From Chlorokybus atmophyticus (Eukaryota; Streptophyta; Chlorokybophyceae; Chlorokybales; Chlorokybaceae), in the NCBI GenBank assembly GCA_009103225.1, contig RHPI01002438.1:575668-628756 (forward strand): 53,089 nucleotides of DNA, read 5' to 3'. The stretch's first letter is position 1, and every line of letters starts with the position of its first letter. The position numbers and the translations under genes were made by a program. The notes under the pieces are model-generated. The model made no database searches, was not told where the DNA came from, and saw only the letters and a list, made by a program, of their open reading frames with translations. Of the stretch, positions 35,630-47,190 are shown piece after piece.

Positions 35630-37220
35630 GTGCAAGCTACCGCATGGCATTATCTGGCACTAGCCTCTCACACAACTCGAGAACTACTTTCATACCACCC
35701 GATTTTACCCTTCTCTTTCCTCATATGCTATGCTTGTACACCAAGCCTCCTTTCTGTGCGTGATCAAGAATACGTAGTGCTATTGAGCAATATATATAGC
35801 CAATGGCATGCATAATGCTTTTAGATCTTCACAGTATCTCGTGTCGGCCGGCTGCTGCAGCCTGAGCTGGAGCGGCGATGTAACGGGAAGGTACATTGAA
35901 TTACCACAAATCGACCATAAAAGCACCAAGTCTTTTGTGGTCGAGTGGGCTGTGACAGGCGACGCGTGACGATGGGTGTGATATCCCGGGGATATTATTC
36001 CCATAGATTACCGCTATGCTTCGATGAAGGTTTGAGAGGACATCCTATTCGCTCCGTTAGAGCTTCATTGATAAGTTTCCGCGGGGACCCGTATCAAGTA
36101 GTACGCACGTCATCCTATCAAACACTCAACCATTCAATACAAGGGTAAGGCCGGCGCTACTTTCAAGTTTAATAAGAGCTTCGCTGTTGGGTCCTAAATG
36201 GCCTACATTTGTAGATGAGTATCAAGTGGCGACTTTGGGCGTGAATAAGTTAATAACCTACCCATACCTTTAACTGAAATACACAATCTTTGAGATTGCT
36301 TTGGTGTGAGTATATACATGCTCGTATGTTGGGATTGATTTGCTATCATGCGAGATAGTTGCAAAGTGCATTTTGCAGTTTATTTACATGCACAAAAGTG
36401 AGAATATTCATACGCTGCGTTGTGAGTGCATTTATTACTGGTAGTCTTAAAATATCTGATGTCAAGCCTGCGGTGAAAGGAACCTTAAGCTTAACTTTAG
36501 CCCCAGGCAGTTTCATATCAAGCATAATTACATTTTGTACAAAGTGTTACAGTTTCAGCCTGGTCCTCAACATCGATATATTTCTCCTCATTCTCTACTT
36601 CTTACCACCCATCCGCCCAGCACCGTCAGTTGCCGGTTTTTTGGCCTTGTCTTTCGCTGAAGCGTCGCGAACGTCGCAAATTTTACACGGTGACTGACTA
36701 AGGACTGAGGGACTGACTGGTGCCTGAGCCTGCTTGTCGCTGCCTGAAATGTTACTTTTGGACTGTTGGGTTTGCCGTTGGCTTGAGTGGACTAACGCAG
36801 ACGGCCGCGGGCCGAAAGTGGTTGTCAGTGGCACTAACCGGCCGAGAGTTGTCAACCAGTTAACCTTTGATCGATGTGCACAGACGGCCGTTAGCCGGTA
36901 GTTGGGGACAGCTAACAGCAATAGCCGGCAGTTTTTTTGCCGTTACACTGCTGTTAATATGTGACCCTTGCCGTTTGATAAAAGTTGGCAATTCTTGCCG
37001 TAAGCCAACACTAACATGCCATGCAGCTTGTACAAACCTTAGACTGATTGTTTGGTCTTGCACCTATAAGCCCACAATATATACCATGTATCGGCAGTGG
37101 TGAGTATGTCCACTTGCAACTGAGCAGCCGACTTGCGCATGAAACTACCCTATAACATTGAGTCTATCGATCGGACTCATGCGCAGCTTGTCAACCCGTG
37201 GTGCCTGCCTTAGAACTCCT
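35630..37220. other. No confident gene
   Basis: Contains an inverted ATATCCCGGGGATAT core near 35980 and GCCGGTAGTTGG/GCCGGCAG-rich sequence at 36830-36990. Open frames on both strands (for example minus 36921-36595, Ser/Gln/Lys-rich) lack recognisable features. Confidence 0.4.
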
Positions 37221-37222
37221 CC

Positions 37223-38078
37223 TCAAACCCCCTCCTCCTGTTTCTCCTCCGACAAGTATTCTGCTTCAACGTCGGAGTCATTTTCATCCGCTGCCTCGCT
37301 CGCTGACAGTACAGCGGCTACTTCGTCCTTCAGCTTGAATGTCAGCGCCTCGCCGTGCACGCGCATGCGCTTGATGCTCGTTTTGAGAGTGACCACCTGC
37401 ATTTGGTAATGCTGTAAGAGTGGCGTGCTGCCAGAGGACTAGCCCATCAGCATACACATGCTTACCTCGTCTTCCGCTTTGTTGCACTCCGGCAGGCAGA
37501 CAGTCAGCCTGCCGCGCTGCTCTCGGTTCACTCTGACCAACATGGCAATCTGCAAGCATACTGCTTAACTACCGCTGGAAACATTGAACTAGGTCATGGA
37601 TTACCCGTTCGTGGTACTCCGCAGCTTCTCTTTTGCAACTTGTGAGCTCCCGCAAGTAGACATAGGCTGTGCATTTGCGAGATTGGTCATGCTGTTCATG
37701 TGCATGACACTGGAGGCTGTGCATGAGGCTGTGCATGTGGTATTGACAGTGTATGTCAAGTGCAAGATACTTGAGGCTGTGCATGTGCAAGATAAAAGAA
37801 CCCTAGCATGTGGCATTGACAGTGCATCGTAACCCACCTTGATTATGCCAGTCTTTTTTGGTCCCTTCAATCATGTCGCCGTGGTCGCAGCTGCTGGTGG
37901 GTCGGATATTCTTAAGGGCAGTACTGTGGTGTGCCTTTGCCCACTCAGAGGGGGAGCCCTGCAAGATATCGCCCGAGTTACTGTTGTCATTGGCTGTGCC
38001 CTTGATAGGCATGGTGGGGTTTGACACCGAGGACACCCCTCCGGCACCCTGCCCGCCATGTGCGAACATGGATTTCAT
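37223..38078 (-). CDS. Small four-exon gene, function unknown
   Basis: Exons 38078-37838, 37666-37605, 37549-37466, 37396-37223 have good GT..AG borders (AAG|GTGGGT, CGG|GTAATC, GAG|GTAAGC) and matching phases, encoding about 186 aa ending TGA. The N-terminus is MKSMFAHGGQGAGG; exon 1 ends GTKKDWHNQ. Exon 3 is basic (LVRVNREQRGRLTVCLPEC) and the C-terminus is a Lys-rich then strongly acidic tail (ASEAADENDSDVEAEYLSEE). This looks like a small nuclear or chromatin-type protein, but that is only a guess from composition. It lies next to the left end of the 38-47 kb transposon-like region and could be an accessory gene of it. Confidence 0.55.
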
Positions 38079-38214
38079 CCCGGACCTCGACCACAATGCC
38101 CACTACGCCCGTGGCAGCGCCGCCAACGATCCACCAAACGCCACATACCCTCGGCATCACGCCCCTGTAAGGGCACAGCTTGGCGGAGCTATCAATGGTG
38201 TTTTCATGCGCAGG

Positions 38215-38390
38215 CATAGCACTTGTCAATGGTACAAACTGCCATTGCCACGGTACAAAGGTACCATTTCAATGGTACCTTTTGGCAAAGGCATCTTCGT
38301 ACCATTAAAACGGTTCAATCAGGATATATATGCAGAGACTCACCCTGGACGTGCAATGGCTCGATCGTACCATAATAATGGTACGACAGA
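38215..38390. repeat. GTACCAT/ATGGTAC palindrome cluster, left side of transposon-like region
   Basis: Contains CAATGGTACAAACTGCCATTG, GGTACAAAGGTACCATTTC, AATGGTACC and, at 38366-38385, CGTACCATAATAATGGTACG followed by ACAGAGCCA. The same core with ACAGAGCCA recurs at 47036-47066. Confidence 0.65.
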
Positions 38391-38429
38391 GCCAGTGAAT
38401 GGCGGCCAAGTTTCCCGCCTCTGGCATGC

Positions 38430-38480
38430 AAGGGTAGCGGTGGCGGTGGCGGTGGCGGCGGCGGCGGCGGCGGCGGCGGG
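38430..38480. repeat. GGC-type microsatellite
   Basis: A run of GGTGGCGGTGGC then pure GGC units at about 38437-38480. Confidence 0.9.
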
Positions 38481-38546
38481 TGTGCGTGTTGCTGGATACG
38501 ATGCAGGTTACATTGTCGACACCTGTATCGACGTTCGTAGTGAGAT

Positions 38547-40578
38547 ATGGGAGTCCTTTGTCCGTATTGCCACATGCGCTTCGCCACACGCAGCTCGGTC
38601 TACATGCACAGTATTAGCAGCAGGGTGTGCAAGCAAATCAAGCTATATGTCGGCCAGCGTCCATTACAGTACGATGCAAGTTCCCGCGCTTGCCAACTAC
38701 ATCAGCGATTTGCAGGTAGTGGGCATGCATGGTTGTAACCGGATGCAGCCTGCCAGCAAACAGTGCATGGAGGATGTTGTCAGTAGAGCATCTGAGTTTG
38801 TCGTGTTGTAGGAGACTGCCACACTCGCACGCACTATGTCGGGCAATCAAAGACGACATCCTTGCAATGTTTGTCTCGTCACCAGATTAGATCTGTTGGA
38901 GATGGATGAGGACCGGGAATTGAAAACCGAGGCCTTCTACACACCAGCAATACGTCAGCTGCGGGCGGACCTGCATAGCGATGTTAGGAATGCACGCCAG
39001 ACAGCGGAGGCTTTCAAAGAGCAACCTCCATGCATGTCGCGGAGGTAATGGTCAAATTATCGGCATTCATGAGGATGAATGGCTTTCCGTGAAACCAGGC
39101 CATGTGGTTTGGCAACAGAATGCACTGTGGGGTTGGCGACAGTTGCGGGTGCCGAGAGCTGACTGCTACTCTCGTCTTGCCCCTGACGCAATGCATGTGC
39201 TGGGAGGCATCATTGACCACCTGCTTGCTGCTGTGTACGACGCTGCGAAGGAACGAATGCGTCCATCCATGAGACAGATTCTGTAGGCCAGGCACGTCTT
39301 TGGTGTTGCTTTTGTGTTGAACACAAAAGCCAGCGACACGTGCTCACAAGCAGATGTGCACAGGCTGAATGCATGCAAGGCGACTCTACGAATTTCGCAC
39401 TTCAAGGCACCCACAAGCACAGTAGATTTCTTCCTGTCCGACCACTCCTTTCAGGTGGTGGAGAAAGTGGCGGTGCTGCAGCTGCTGCCGGTCCTTGCAG
39501 ACGGTTTGTTGCTCGACAGTGAGGGCAACGATTTCTTCACCATTGCTGCCGCATCGCTTGCCCAGTGGAAGAAAAAGTTGCTCAAGGCGCATGAACACAC
39601 AAGAGAGACCCTGACCACAGCCGACAACAAGCTGGCTGCCTTCAAAGCTGCAGTGTTGCATCCGCTATGGACATGTGACGACATATTCTGCACAGAAGTC
39701 AACTTGGAAGATCGAAAAGATGCATCAGCTCACTCATTTGGGGCCAGCAATTGTCAGCAGTGAACACCCAGATTGATTCAGCGCCAACCGCATGGAGCAG
39801 CCGCACGCCCAAAATATGAAACGGTGGGCGCGTGGTGGCAACAACCGGGACTACCAGGCATGTATCCTGAGGGCATGGAGCTGTCCGGAATATGTTAGAG
39901 AGGATGGCATGGTCGTGGATCCCGAGATGCGCTCGGTCATAACGCAGGCGCGGCAACAGTGCTGTAATGTCATGGAAAAGACGGACAAGTTGCTACGGAT
40001 GGATGTGCTGACAAGGAGGGAGTCCAGCTCGTACTGGAGCGGATCTGCGCGTAGCCGCCAAGTCGTTTTGAAGACTCCATTCGCCGACAAGCTGCCTGCC
40101 ACCCTGAACAGCTGGTTGAGGAGGGAACCACTTGAGTTGGCCGACGGTTGGCATGCTGTTCGCGTGGTGAACGGAGGCGGTGTACATGACATCAGGAGTC
40201 AGCATGGCGCGCGCAACTGGGATGTTCCATGGGCGGCCTTGGTTCTCTACACTTGAGTTGGAAGGTGATGAGGACGGTGTGAACGTGACGTGGTGGGCTC
40301 AGGCACTCCTTTTCCTGCGCGTGGTGGTGTGGGGTGGTAGCGGCAAGCGCGTGTGGAAGGAGGTCGTGTTTGTCCGCTGGTACACGAAGCTGGATGTGAC
40401 GAGCGACACAAAGTGCATCGCTCTGGAATGGGAAAAGCGTCGAGGCGGTCCACATCTCGATGTCGTGACTCTGGAGCAAGTCAAAGGCATTGTTCAGTTG
40501 CTCCCCATGTTTGACAAGGACAGCGTCTGTGTACAAAAGGGCAAGTATTGGGTGAGCGTTTACTGCACTTCCACGTGA
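38547..40578 (+). pseudogene. Tnp2/Plavaka-like (CACTA/KDZ group) transposase remnants
   Basis: 38547-38716 encodes MGVLCPYCHMRFATRSS.YMH, a C2H2 finger as at the start of Plavaka-type transposases. 38836-39030 reads RRHPCNVCLVTRLDLLEMDE, the CPxCL.....LL box. 39050-39286 has NALWGWRQLRVP and LAPDAMHVLGGIIDHLLAAV, equivalent to the DxMHxxxxGxxxHLL block. After an in-frame TAG (39283-39285) the frame goes on to 39763. 40215-40578 reads RPWFSTLEL, VTWWAQALLFLRVVV, EVVFVRWYTK, VVTLEQVKGIVQLLPMF, the conserved C-terminal region. Much of the DDE core between finger and CPxCL box is missing, and there are frameshifts near 39035 and 40190. It is an inactive, internally deleted copy; family assignment is by motif memory. 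Confidence 0.65.
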
Positions 40579-40781
40579 CACATGTACTTATCTCACTACT
40601 TTAAGTTTGGAGCATATCAGTCAGTTAAGCATTGCTAATCGTATGCTAAGACTTTTGCATGTGGACGTGTACAATACTGGGCAGCTGTCACTGCACAACT
40701 GTCACCACAACTGAATGTGCCATGCAACATTCAACAATCAGTCCGCCGCATGGCAGTAAGCATCAATACAGTGCACCACAC

Positions 40782-42509
40782 TCAAGCCTCATAGCTCCAT
40801 GATACATGAGGGTAGTCACAGCGCATATCCATTGTTTCAAGCATGAGACGCCCTATGCACTCCGCCATTGCGGGAGGAACTGCATTCGCTATGGAAACGG
40901 CCGAGGTCATTGATGGCACTCCCAGCGCTGTTTGCCACGCAGCAATGCCGCCCCTGGTGCTTGGAAGGCCATAGACCGGGTACATTTGCTGTGGCGCGTT
41001 TGATGTCACGATTGTCTTTTTCGCGCCAGCGGACAGGTGCGGCGATAGCAGTCCAACCGCCTTGCCCGCGTGCGAGCAGCGTGCTGGTGGGGTAGCTACC
41101 ATAGGCTGTGTCTCAAACAGACGGTGTCGGAAAGTTGATAGGCCAAACATTGTGCCACAAAGGGACAGATTGGGTTTGAATGAGGAAGCTGCTCCTGGCA
41201 CATTCTCAATCACAAACTTGACCTTGCTTGCAAGCAGCAGATGTCGGCCGGGCGGTACCATATCTTGGTGTCTCCAGGATGTGCCATGTGCCGCCCGTTG
41301 AGGTGCCGGGATAGCACCTGAGTAGGCCTGGCATGGTGGACTGGCCCAGATGAGCTCGTACTCGCTCAGCTCTCCTGCACTCAGGGTGCATACATCTCGG
41401 TGTATGCAGGGCAGCGGGTACTCAAAGGAGGGACTTATGTCCATCCCAATCATGTCAAAGCCTGCGTGGTATAGACCGACACTGGCACCGCCACCGCCGC
41501 AGAATAGGTCTAGTGCCCTTGGTCTGCGTGTGTGTCCAAGCTTGTTGTCAAATGGCGTGTATGTGGTCAAGGCTGGCCGTGGTGCCGGCCAGGAACTAAC
41601 AATGATGCCGTCCGGGCGTACTTTGCGATTGACGTTCTCCCCTCCGGCGCGCAGATCATGGCGTGCCCCGTCAACTGATGTGTACGCGAATACGTTGTGC
41701 CCTTTGAAGTTGATGGTTTGTGGTCGATCACCGTCATCGAATACTATACGGTGCTGCCCTGCAAAGACATTTTTCATTGCACCATGCATATTTGATGCGT
41801 CCTCAATCTCGCACGCCACGAGCGATGCTGACCTGACCCTTGCTTGATTGATTCCACGACGCCCGCACACCATTCCCCATCAAGCGGCCAATGCACCATG
41901 ACACTCACACCGATCAGCTGCTCGCATCCCAACTTAATTGCGTTCCGTAGCCGATGCAGTGCGCTGTACGCCGGTCGATGGTCTGCCTCCTCTACAGCAG
42001 CCAGGGGATGGAACTGCCCACGCCCACACCGTGGAAGACTGCTCTGAATGCGACAACAGCTTTAACATGCATGAAATAAGCATACGCCCAACATAACATG
42101 CAGTGATACGTCGCGGTCCACTCTGCCGAATTACCTCCATAGCATCCACCACGTGTCCACTAACCACATGTCCTGGTGTTGTCCATGTGAAGAAGCGCAT
42201 GGGTTCCCCTCGCCACTCTAAGCATGAGCGCGAGCACGATTCGCACACGCACTGCACGCAATGGAAAAACTCAGGTTCCTTGCACAGCACTTGGCCGAGG
42301 TGGCAGCCAAACATGTCGACATTGTGTGTGGTGTGATGCCAGCAAGCAGCACTAAAACCGTGGCACACTGTCTGCACTCGCTGGCATTCGGTCAAGTGTG
42401 CTCGCATTTGCTGCCTACGGCCATTGGCACATACGTATGCATTGCATTGTGGGCACACCAAGCATGGTCTCCTAGGTGAGGGGGATTCAACTGCTGCCGC
42501 CGACATCAT
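40782..42509 (-). CDS. Cytosine-C5 DNA methyltransferase with zinc-finger and Tudor-like N-terminal modules
   Basis: Three exons with matching phases, 42509-42135, 42043-41833 and 41758-40782, encode about 520 aa ending TGA. Exon 1 begins MMSAAAVESPSPRRP and has CLVCPQCNAYVC..QMRAHLTEC (C2H2-like) and further Cys/His pairs. Exons 2-3 join to GVSVMVHWPLDGEWCAGVV and GQHRIVFDDGDRP, a Tudor/PWWP-like strand pattern often found in chromatin readers. The catalytic part has all key motifs: I ALDLFCGGGGASVGL, IV WASPPCQAYSG with catalytic Cys, VI FVIENVPGA, VIII FRHRLFE, X ANAVPPAMAECIGRL. It is closer to Dcm/phage-style or mobile-element enzymes than to plant MET1/CMT/DRM. It converges with the transposase remnants. 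Unlike its neighbours it shows no stop or frameshift, so it may be active. Confidence 0.8.
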
Positions 42510-42619
42510 GCAAAATAGGAATCGGCACGGCTGCCCACAAACTGAGCGAGACTTAAGGGTATGGGCATCTTATTAGGGTTGCCAGCTTACGAACCCTAAA
42601 TGGGTCAAACTTCAAGTGA

Positions 42620-42915
42620 AGCACGACTGTACCATGGACGCTATTGCAGTACCATGCATGGTACTACATCAACATGAATGGTACTACAGTACAAGGATAC
42701 TCGCATACTACCACAATCGTAGAGTAATACTGTGCTGTCATCCATGGAACCCAGAGCGCTGTCCGAGTTTGTTGCTGTCAACCACGCTCTGAACCAGCGA
42801 GGTATGCAAGCCATGCACTGACTCATGCGCCGGGCAGTCATCATACACATGTACAGCCAATGCATCTGATAACAGCAAATCTTGGGTGCACCATGCACCA
42901 TGCTGCAACTATACA
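42620..42915. repeat. ACCATGCATGGT palindrome cluster upstream of the methyltransferase
   Basis: AGTACCATGCATGGTACT at 42648-42665 is a perfect palindrome, followed by ATGAATGGTACTACAGTAC and, further on, GGTGCACCATGCACCATG. It lies just 5' of the methyltransferase start (42509) and may form part of its promoter. Confidence 0.6.
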
Positions 42916-43179
42916 TGTACCTACATGGTTCACACAAAGCCAACACAAAACTACAATACATGCACAATTGGCATCAAGGCGGGGGCCAAATCACCGCCGA
43001 CACGTTGGCGTCTTGCATCAGGCGTGGCGACCAAAACGGGTGAGGTTGCTTGCAGAAGGGACACGCTTGTAGATTCTTTGATTTATTTGCCACGGTCTTT
43101 TTATGTGCTATTATGCAGACATGGCACATCGATTTCTTGCAACAGGGCGTCTCCCCATTCGCTGGGGGGGGGGGGGCTC

Positions 43180-43990
43180 TTCAATGCGACAAATCAGCAC
43201 ACATGGTGCACGCGGGTGTGCAAGCTGCCTCTGCCACCAAACTCTGTTATCGCGTTGCAGGCGTAGCCACTCCCATCTGAAAGGCGCAGCATAACGCTCC
43301 ACTGCCTGCTTGATCACCTGTTGCCCATCTGCCGCCATACACCACCTGCTGGTCTTGGTGGTCTCGTCCAGCATGCGTTCATCCAGGCCCTCGACATGGC
43401 TGTCGTCACTCGTGTACTCCCCCGCATCGTCATTTTCTTCGAGCTTCCACAGAATCAGCTCGACGTGCCGTATGACATACAGCCACTGCCAGCCAAAGCA
43501 TGCCAAGTACATCTCGAATGGTTTTACTTGCCACCCAGTATGTTTGCTCAGGTAGTGGCACACATCTCGACCCGCATCAGTCGACATCGACAGGTACATC
43601 TGCTGCAGCAGGTCGAAGTTCTGTTCCGCGGATAGCTCTTGCACATTGCCGGGTTGCTGCGGCAGCAACAACACCATCATATCGAGGACGGCGAGGGGCA
43701 ACGACGTACTACAGATGGCCATATCGTGTATGGGTTCCAACCACGGCCAATCCCCAGAGGTCTGTTTAGACCGCACTCTCCGCGTTTGCTCCCACTTATT
43801 GCATACTTTTGTCACCCACCTCGAGGCATGCCGCATGCGGTGATGCAGCGCGTCTTGGGCGTATTGTAGGGCGAATAACTCCTTTGCACTACGAGTTAGC
43901 CCCTCTGCGCGTCGGTGCTTTGAGCTTAGGCAGCACGTGCCGCACCGGCTGTCTCTCCGAACGATGCTGAGCAGCCACTTGACGCTATAA
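43180..43990 (-). CDS. Unknown protein between methyltransferase and OTU genes
   Basis: One open frame from about 43980 down to 43111. Upstream of the first ATG in the frame (43836) it already reads SRCGTCCLSSKHRRAEGLTR and SAKELFALQYAQDALHH, so translation probably starts earlier or in another exon. It has a Cys pair, is rich in Trp, and contains acidic patches (LEENDDAGEYTSDDSHVEGL). A poly-C/G tract at 43165-43176 interrupts the 3' end, so the true end is probably a splice near 43230. I do not recognise the family. Same strand as both neighbours, so it may be an element-borne gene. Confidence 0.45.
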
Positions 43991-44207
43991 ACCCGCCTGT
44001 GCCTACTCAGGACACACAGTCAGCCCCAGTGAGGCTTCAAGGCGCTGTGCTTCTTCTAACGTTGTAACGATGCCTCACTTCTTCTTTTTTGGTCCTGTCA
44101 GCGTCCTTTGTTCCAACAACCTCCCTTTTTTTTTTTTGGTCAACCTGCACATCCTGGCAGGCGCTTCCCGTGGCACTGTTACTCAGATGAGGTAAGGCGT
44201 TATCTTC

Positions 44208-46749
44208 TTACTTCACAGCCTTGCGCTTGTTGGTTGCCTCCCGTTCCTTCACGACCTCATGTTGCTTCATGAGGTCGAGCATGAAGCCTTTGTCTTTCAG
44301 CGCAGCTTTCATGACACCTCGATCAATCTTTTTACCAACAAAACAGGCTGGGATCAATGTGGCAAGCTTAGAGGGAGAGGGCGAGCTACAGCTGCTTCTC
44401 GATGGAGATGCCTCCGGATGGTCAGAGTGCGGTGACAAGTGAGTCTCCGCGGCAGGAAGGGATGGGTGCTGAATTGGGATTGCGAGCATATGGCTGTGGT
44501 TGAGGGGAGGCAGGATGTGCAGAACACTTGGCTACTTCTTGCCTAGCACACGAAGGCGAGGCCTGAGGCGTTGGCGCAGCACTCTGGGTCACAGCCGGTG
44601 GTAGCGGGGAATTGGCAACGCCATTCCGCCACTTTCCGATCAGGCGTGTAACCTCCGGTGGCACTTCATGCATAGGCCACGACCACTGTTCGGTGCTTGC
44701 AGGCGTGAGGAGCCAAAAGTGTGCTTCTGGCTCATCAGGAGCAGTGTTGCCCACCACCAGGGCTGAGTTGGGGGCTTCTTTATTTCCAACCCAAACTGCG
44801 CTGCCGGGCCGTGGCACCCACTCCCCATGCTCGCGCTGAACGGTCACGCAGCCAATCAACAAGCCCAGCTTGTTGGCAAACATGGTCATTTGCAAGTGCT
44901 CGACGTACACATCTTTTTTTCGCACGATCTATCGCACCTTGGCCATGGCTAGGTCAATGTTGCAATTGACATCAGCTAACATGGTCGCAGGCAGTTTGTC
45001 GTAATACTGCGCCATCTTTCCCGCGGCACCAGTGGCTCTGCAGAAGTCTAAGATTCTGCTCGCCACGCCTGCAGCGACAGCCTTGGCGGTGATTTTGCGG
45101 AAAGTGTGCCCCTTGCCGTCGTCGTCCATGGTGTCTAGCATGGCCCAAAATCTGCTCGAGCTGGGGCACTTGTGATCATCCAGGACACTTTGCGCTATGG
45201 ATGGCCTGGCGCAAAATACAAAATGGTAGAAGCAATTACCATCCGTTGGCGCATTGAAATGGTCCCATGAGGCGAGCTGGCCACCTAGCATAACTGATAG
45301 CCGTATGCGGATTGCGGCCAGCTTCTCTGATGACTCGCTGACAGGTGGTGACCCCTGCTGCATGCGCATACATCACTCATATGGTGTGTCCAACTATGGA
45401 CGGCAAGAGTCACAGTGACTGATAAAGTACCTGAGTTTGGGGCAGACTGCCGGCTTTAACTTGTAGCGGGTGGGGTAAGGTAGGTGCAGAAGCCACATCG
45501 GTTGTTGCATTGTGCTGTAGTCTCGCCGGTGGTGGCAAGAAGGATTGCCCCGCAATCACCGGTGCTGCTCGTGGAGGAGATGGCCGTGCATGAAGGACTG
45601 GTGCCGCGGAAGGTGGTTGCGCTCTGGCTGCGAGGGGTGCAGGAGCTGCAGGTGAGACCACTTGTGCATGCAGCAAGGGGGGCTGTATACAGGACCCAGG
45701 ATAACATGGCTCACAATGTTGCAAAGGACGAATATAAGCTTATGCAGTGCTTGACGCATTGTTACCAAGGCACGAGCATAATAGACAGCGACTTACCTCA
45801 ATGGCCCGTGGGCTGCATGGAGCAGGGGAAGCCATGAGGGCTGAGAAGGTGGTATTGGATGCACTCTCCCCGCCACCCTCGATCGCAGACTCGTCACGGA
45901 GCTCGTGAGCCATGGGCACATCATGCGCCACTGCCCCAATGGACATGTCGGGATTCAACAGGCCAACATGCATGTTAAACTGATGCCGCATTGCCGCCGC
46001 GCCCATCAGCAAGTGGGATTGAAGGACCAGTTGATGGGATTGAATCCAGGCTTGCATAGGAGCTCCAACAGGACCTAGTGCACTGTGGTGCTGTCAACCA
46101 ATCACATGTGGGTTAGCTGCATGCTTGTGACATTGGAATTGCAATAGTCAACTGCGTCACACCGTCATCAGTTGGTTGCTTCAAACAGTCACCTGCGGCA
46201 TTGCTGGTTGATGCACTATTAGTTGAATGCCGGACGAATGGCCACGCGCTCCTGTGCTCAAACCCAGCCTACTTCGTTCGGCACGCGCGCGCGACTTCGC
46301 ACGCTCACGCACATCCTAGCATGCAAAGGTAGGCATGCATTGGAGGTGCATGCAGTCAACATGCACAGCGAGATTGGCAACAACAAACCGCCGCCCAGCT
46401 CTGTCTATCTGCTCTGGCTTCCGCAATGTCGGCTTGACTGTAGGGTGGGTATGGGTGAATAGTGGAGGCCTGCAGCCACGCTACATATATCACATGGACT
46501 GCGCTACAAAACAAATTGCTCTTGCAAGGAAATGCATGTAACTGTTAAGCGTACCTCTGCATTCCTTTGTGCTTGTTCCCACAGCCGCAATTGGTCCCGC
46601 AAGGTTTCGACAAGGGGCTCTAAGGGCTGCATCTCCTGATCCACTCCTTGTTGCAAAAAGCGAGCCACCAAACAGCTCTCTGTGTGAAGATGGTCTTTAA
46701 TGGCTTGCCTGCTGGTTTGGCCAATGTTGGTGATGCATGTTGGACAGCC
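44208..46749 (-). pseudogene. OTU-type cysteine protease gene with N-terminal zinc-finger exon, broken by a TAG
   Basis: Exons 46749-46555, 46090-45797, 45682-45431 and 45357 onward join in phase 0. Exon 1 encodes GCPTCITNIGQTSR..DHLHTESC, a C2HC finger followed by a Leu-rich helix (VETLRDQLRLWEQAQRNAE). Exons 2-3 are Ala/Pro-rich linkers. The OTU domain starts at 45357: APTDGNCFYHFVF holds the catalytic Cys in the DGNC motif, and KLGLLIGCVTV and EAHFWLLTP (catalytic His) follow. Between them lies an in-frame TAG (44931-44929). A final basic piece (GVMKAALKDKGFMLDLMKQ to KRKAVK) is in another frame, implying an indel near 44450. OTU enzymes cleave ubiquitin or related chains; OTU and Ulp1 proteases are known cargo of KDZ/Zisupton-type transposons. 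Confidence 0.7.
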
Positions 46750-46854
46750 CTATTGTTGACGCCTGCCATGATCCATGACGTGGCGCCCGGTAGTAGCTGG
46801 CTTCGCTGCTTGAACTCTTACGACCACAACTTCTCGCAAGATGTGACACGCCGC

Positions 46855-46875
46855 CGCCGCCGCCGCCGCCTCCGA
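46855..46875. repeat. CGC trinucleotide microsatellite
   Basis: GCCGCCGCCGCCGCC run upstream of the OTU gene's first recognised exon. Confidence 0.9.
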
Positions 46876-47029
46876 CTCCTGGTCCTCCGCCTCCTAGTCG
46901 AACCCAGGCCCACTATGCCTGACATTCGACCCGTCATCGACCTGGTGCCCCTGCGTGCCATCATCCGGCCATCAATGACGCGTGTTTGGGTGAGTGCACG
47001 CTAACTCCCATTTGGGCTGATCGAGCAAT

Positions 47030-47190
47030 GCCTCCGTCGTACCATGGATGGTACGACAGAGCCATTGTACGGCAATGGCTGGGGTTGGACGAGAGATGCC
47101 TCTGTCGTACCATAAATGTTACGACACAACGATTGTTACCAATGGTTGTACGAAGCATGGATGGCACGAATGCATAAGTCATACCATCAA
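47030..47190. repeat. GTACCAT/ATGGTAC palindrome cluster, right side of transposon-like region
   Basis: GTCGTACCATGGATGGTACGAC (47036-47057) is a perfect palindrome with a GG centre, followed by AGAGCCATTGTACGGCAATGGCT. A second, imperfect unit CGTACCATAAATGTTACGAC lies at about 47105. The ACAGAGCCA flank matches that at 38386. Confidence 0.7.

Noticed and set aside
37858-38811. 317-codon plus-strand open frame across the GGC microsatellite
   Set aside because: It overlaps exon 1 of the four-exon minus gene, runs through palindromes and a poly-Ala microsatellite, and shows no domain.
29547-44931. Idea that TAG or TAA is a sense codon (as Gln in some ulvophyte algae)
   Set aside because: The headpiece ends at TAA exactly where the family ends, conserved Gln positions in the good exons use CAA or CAG, and in-frame stops occur mainly in decayed mobile or duplicated genes.
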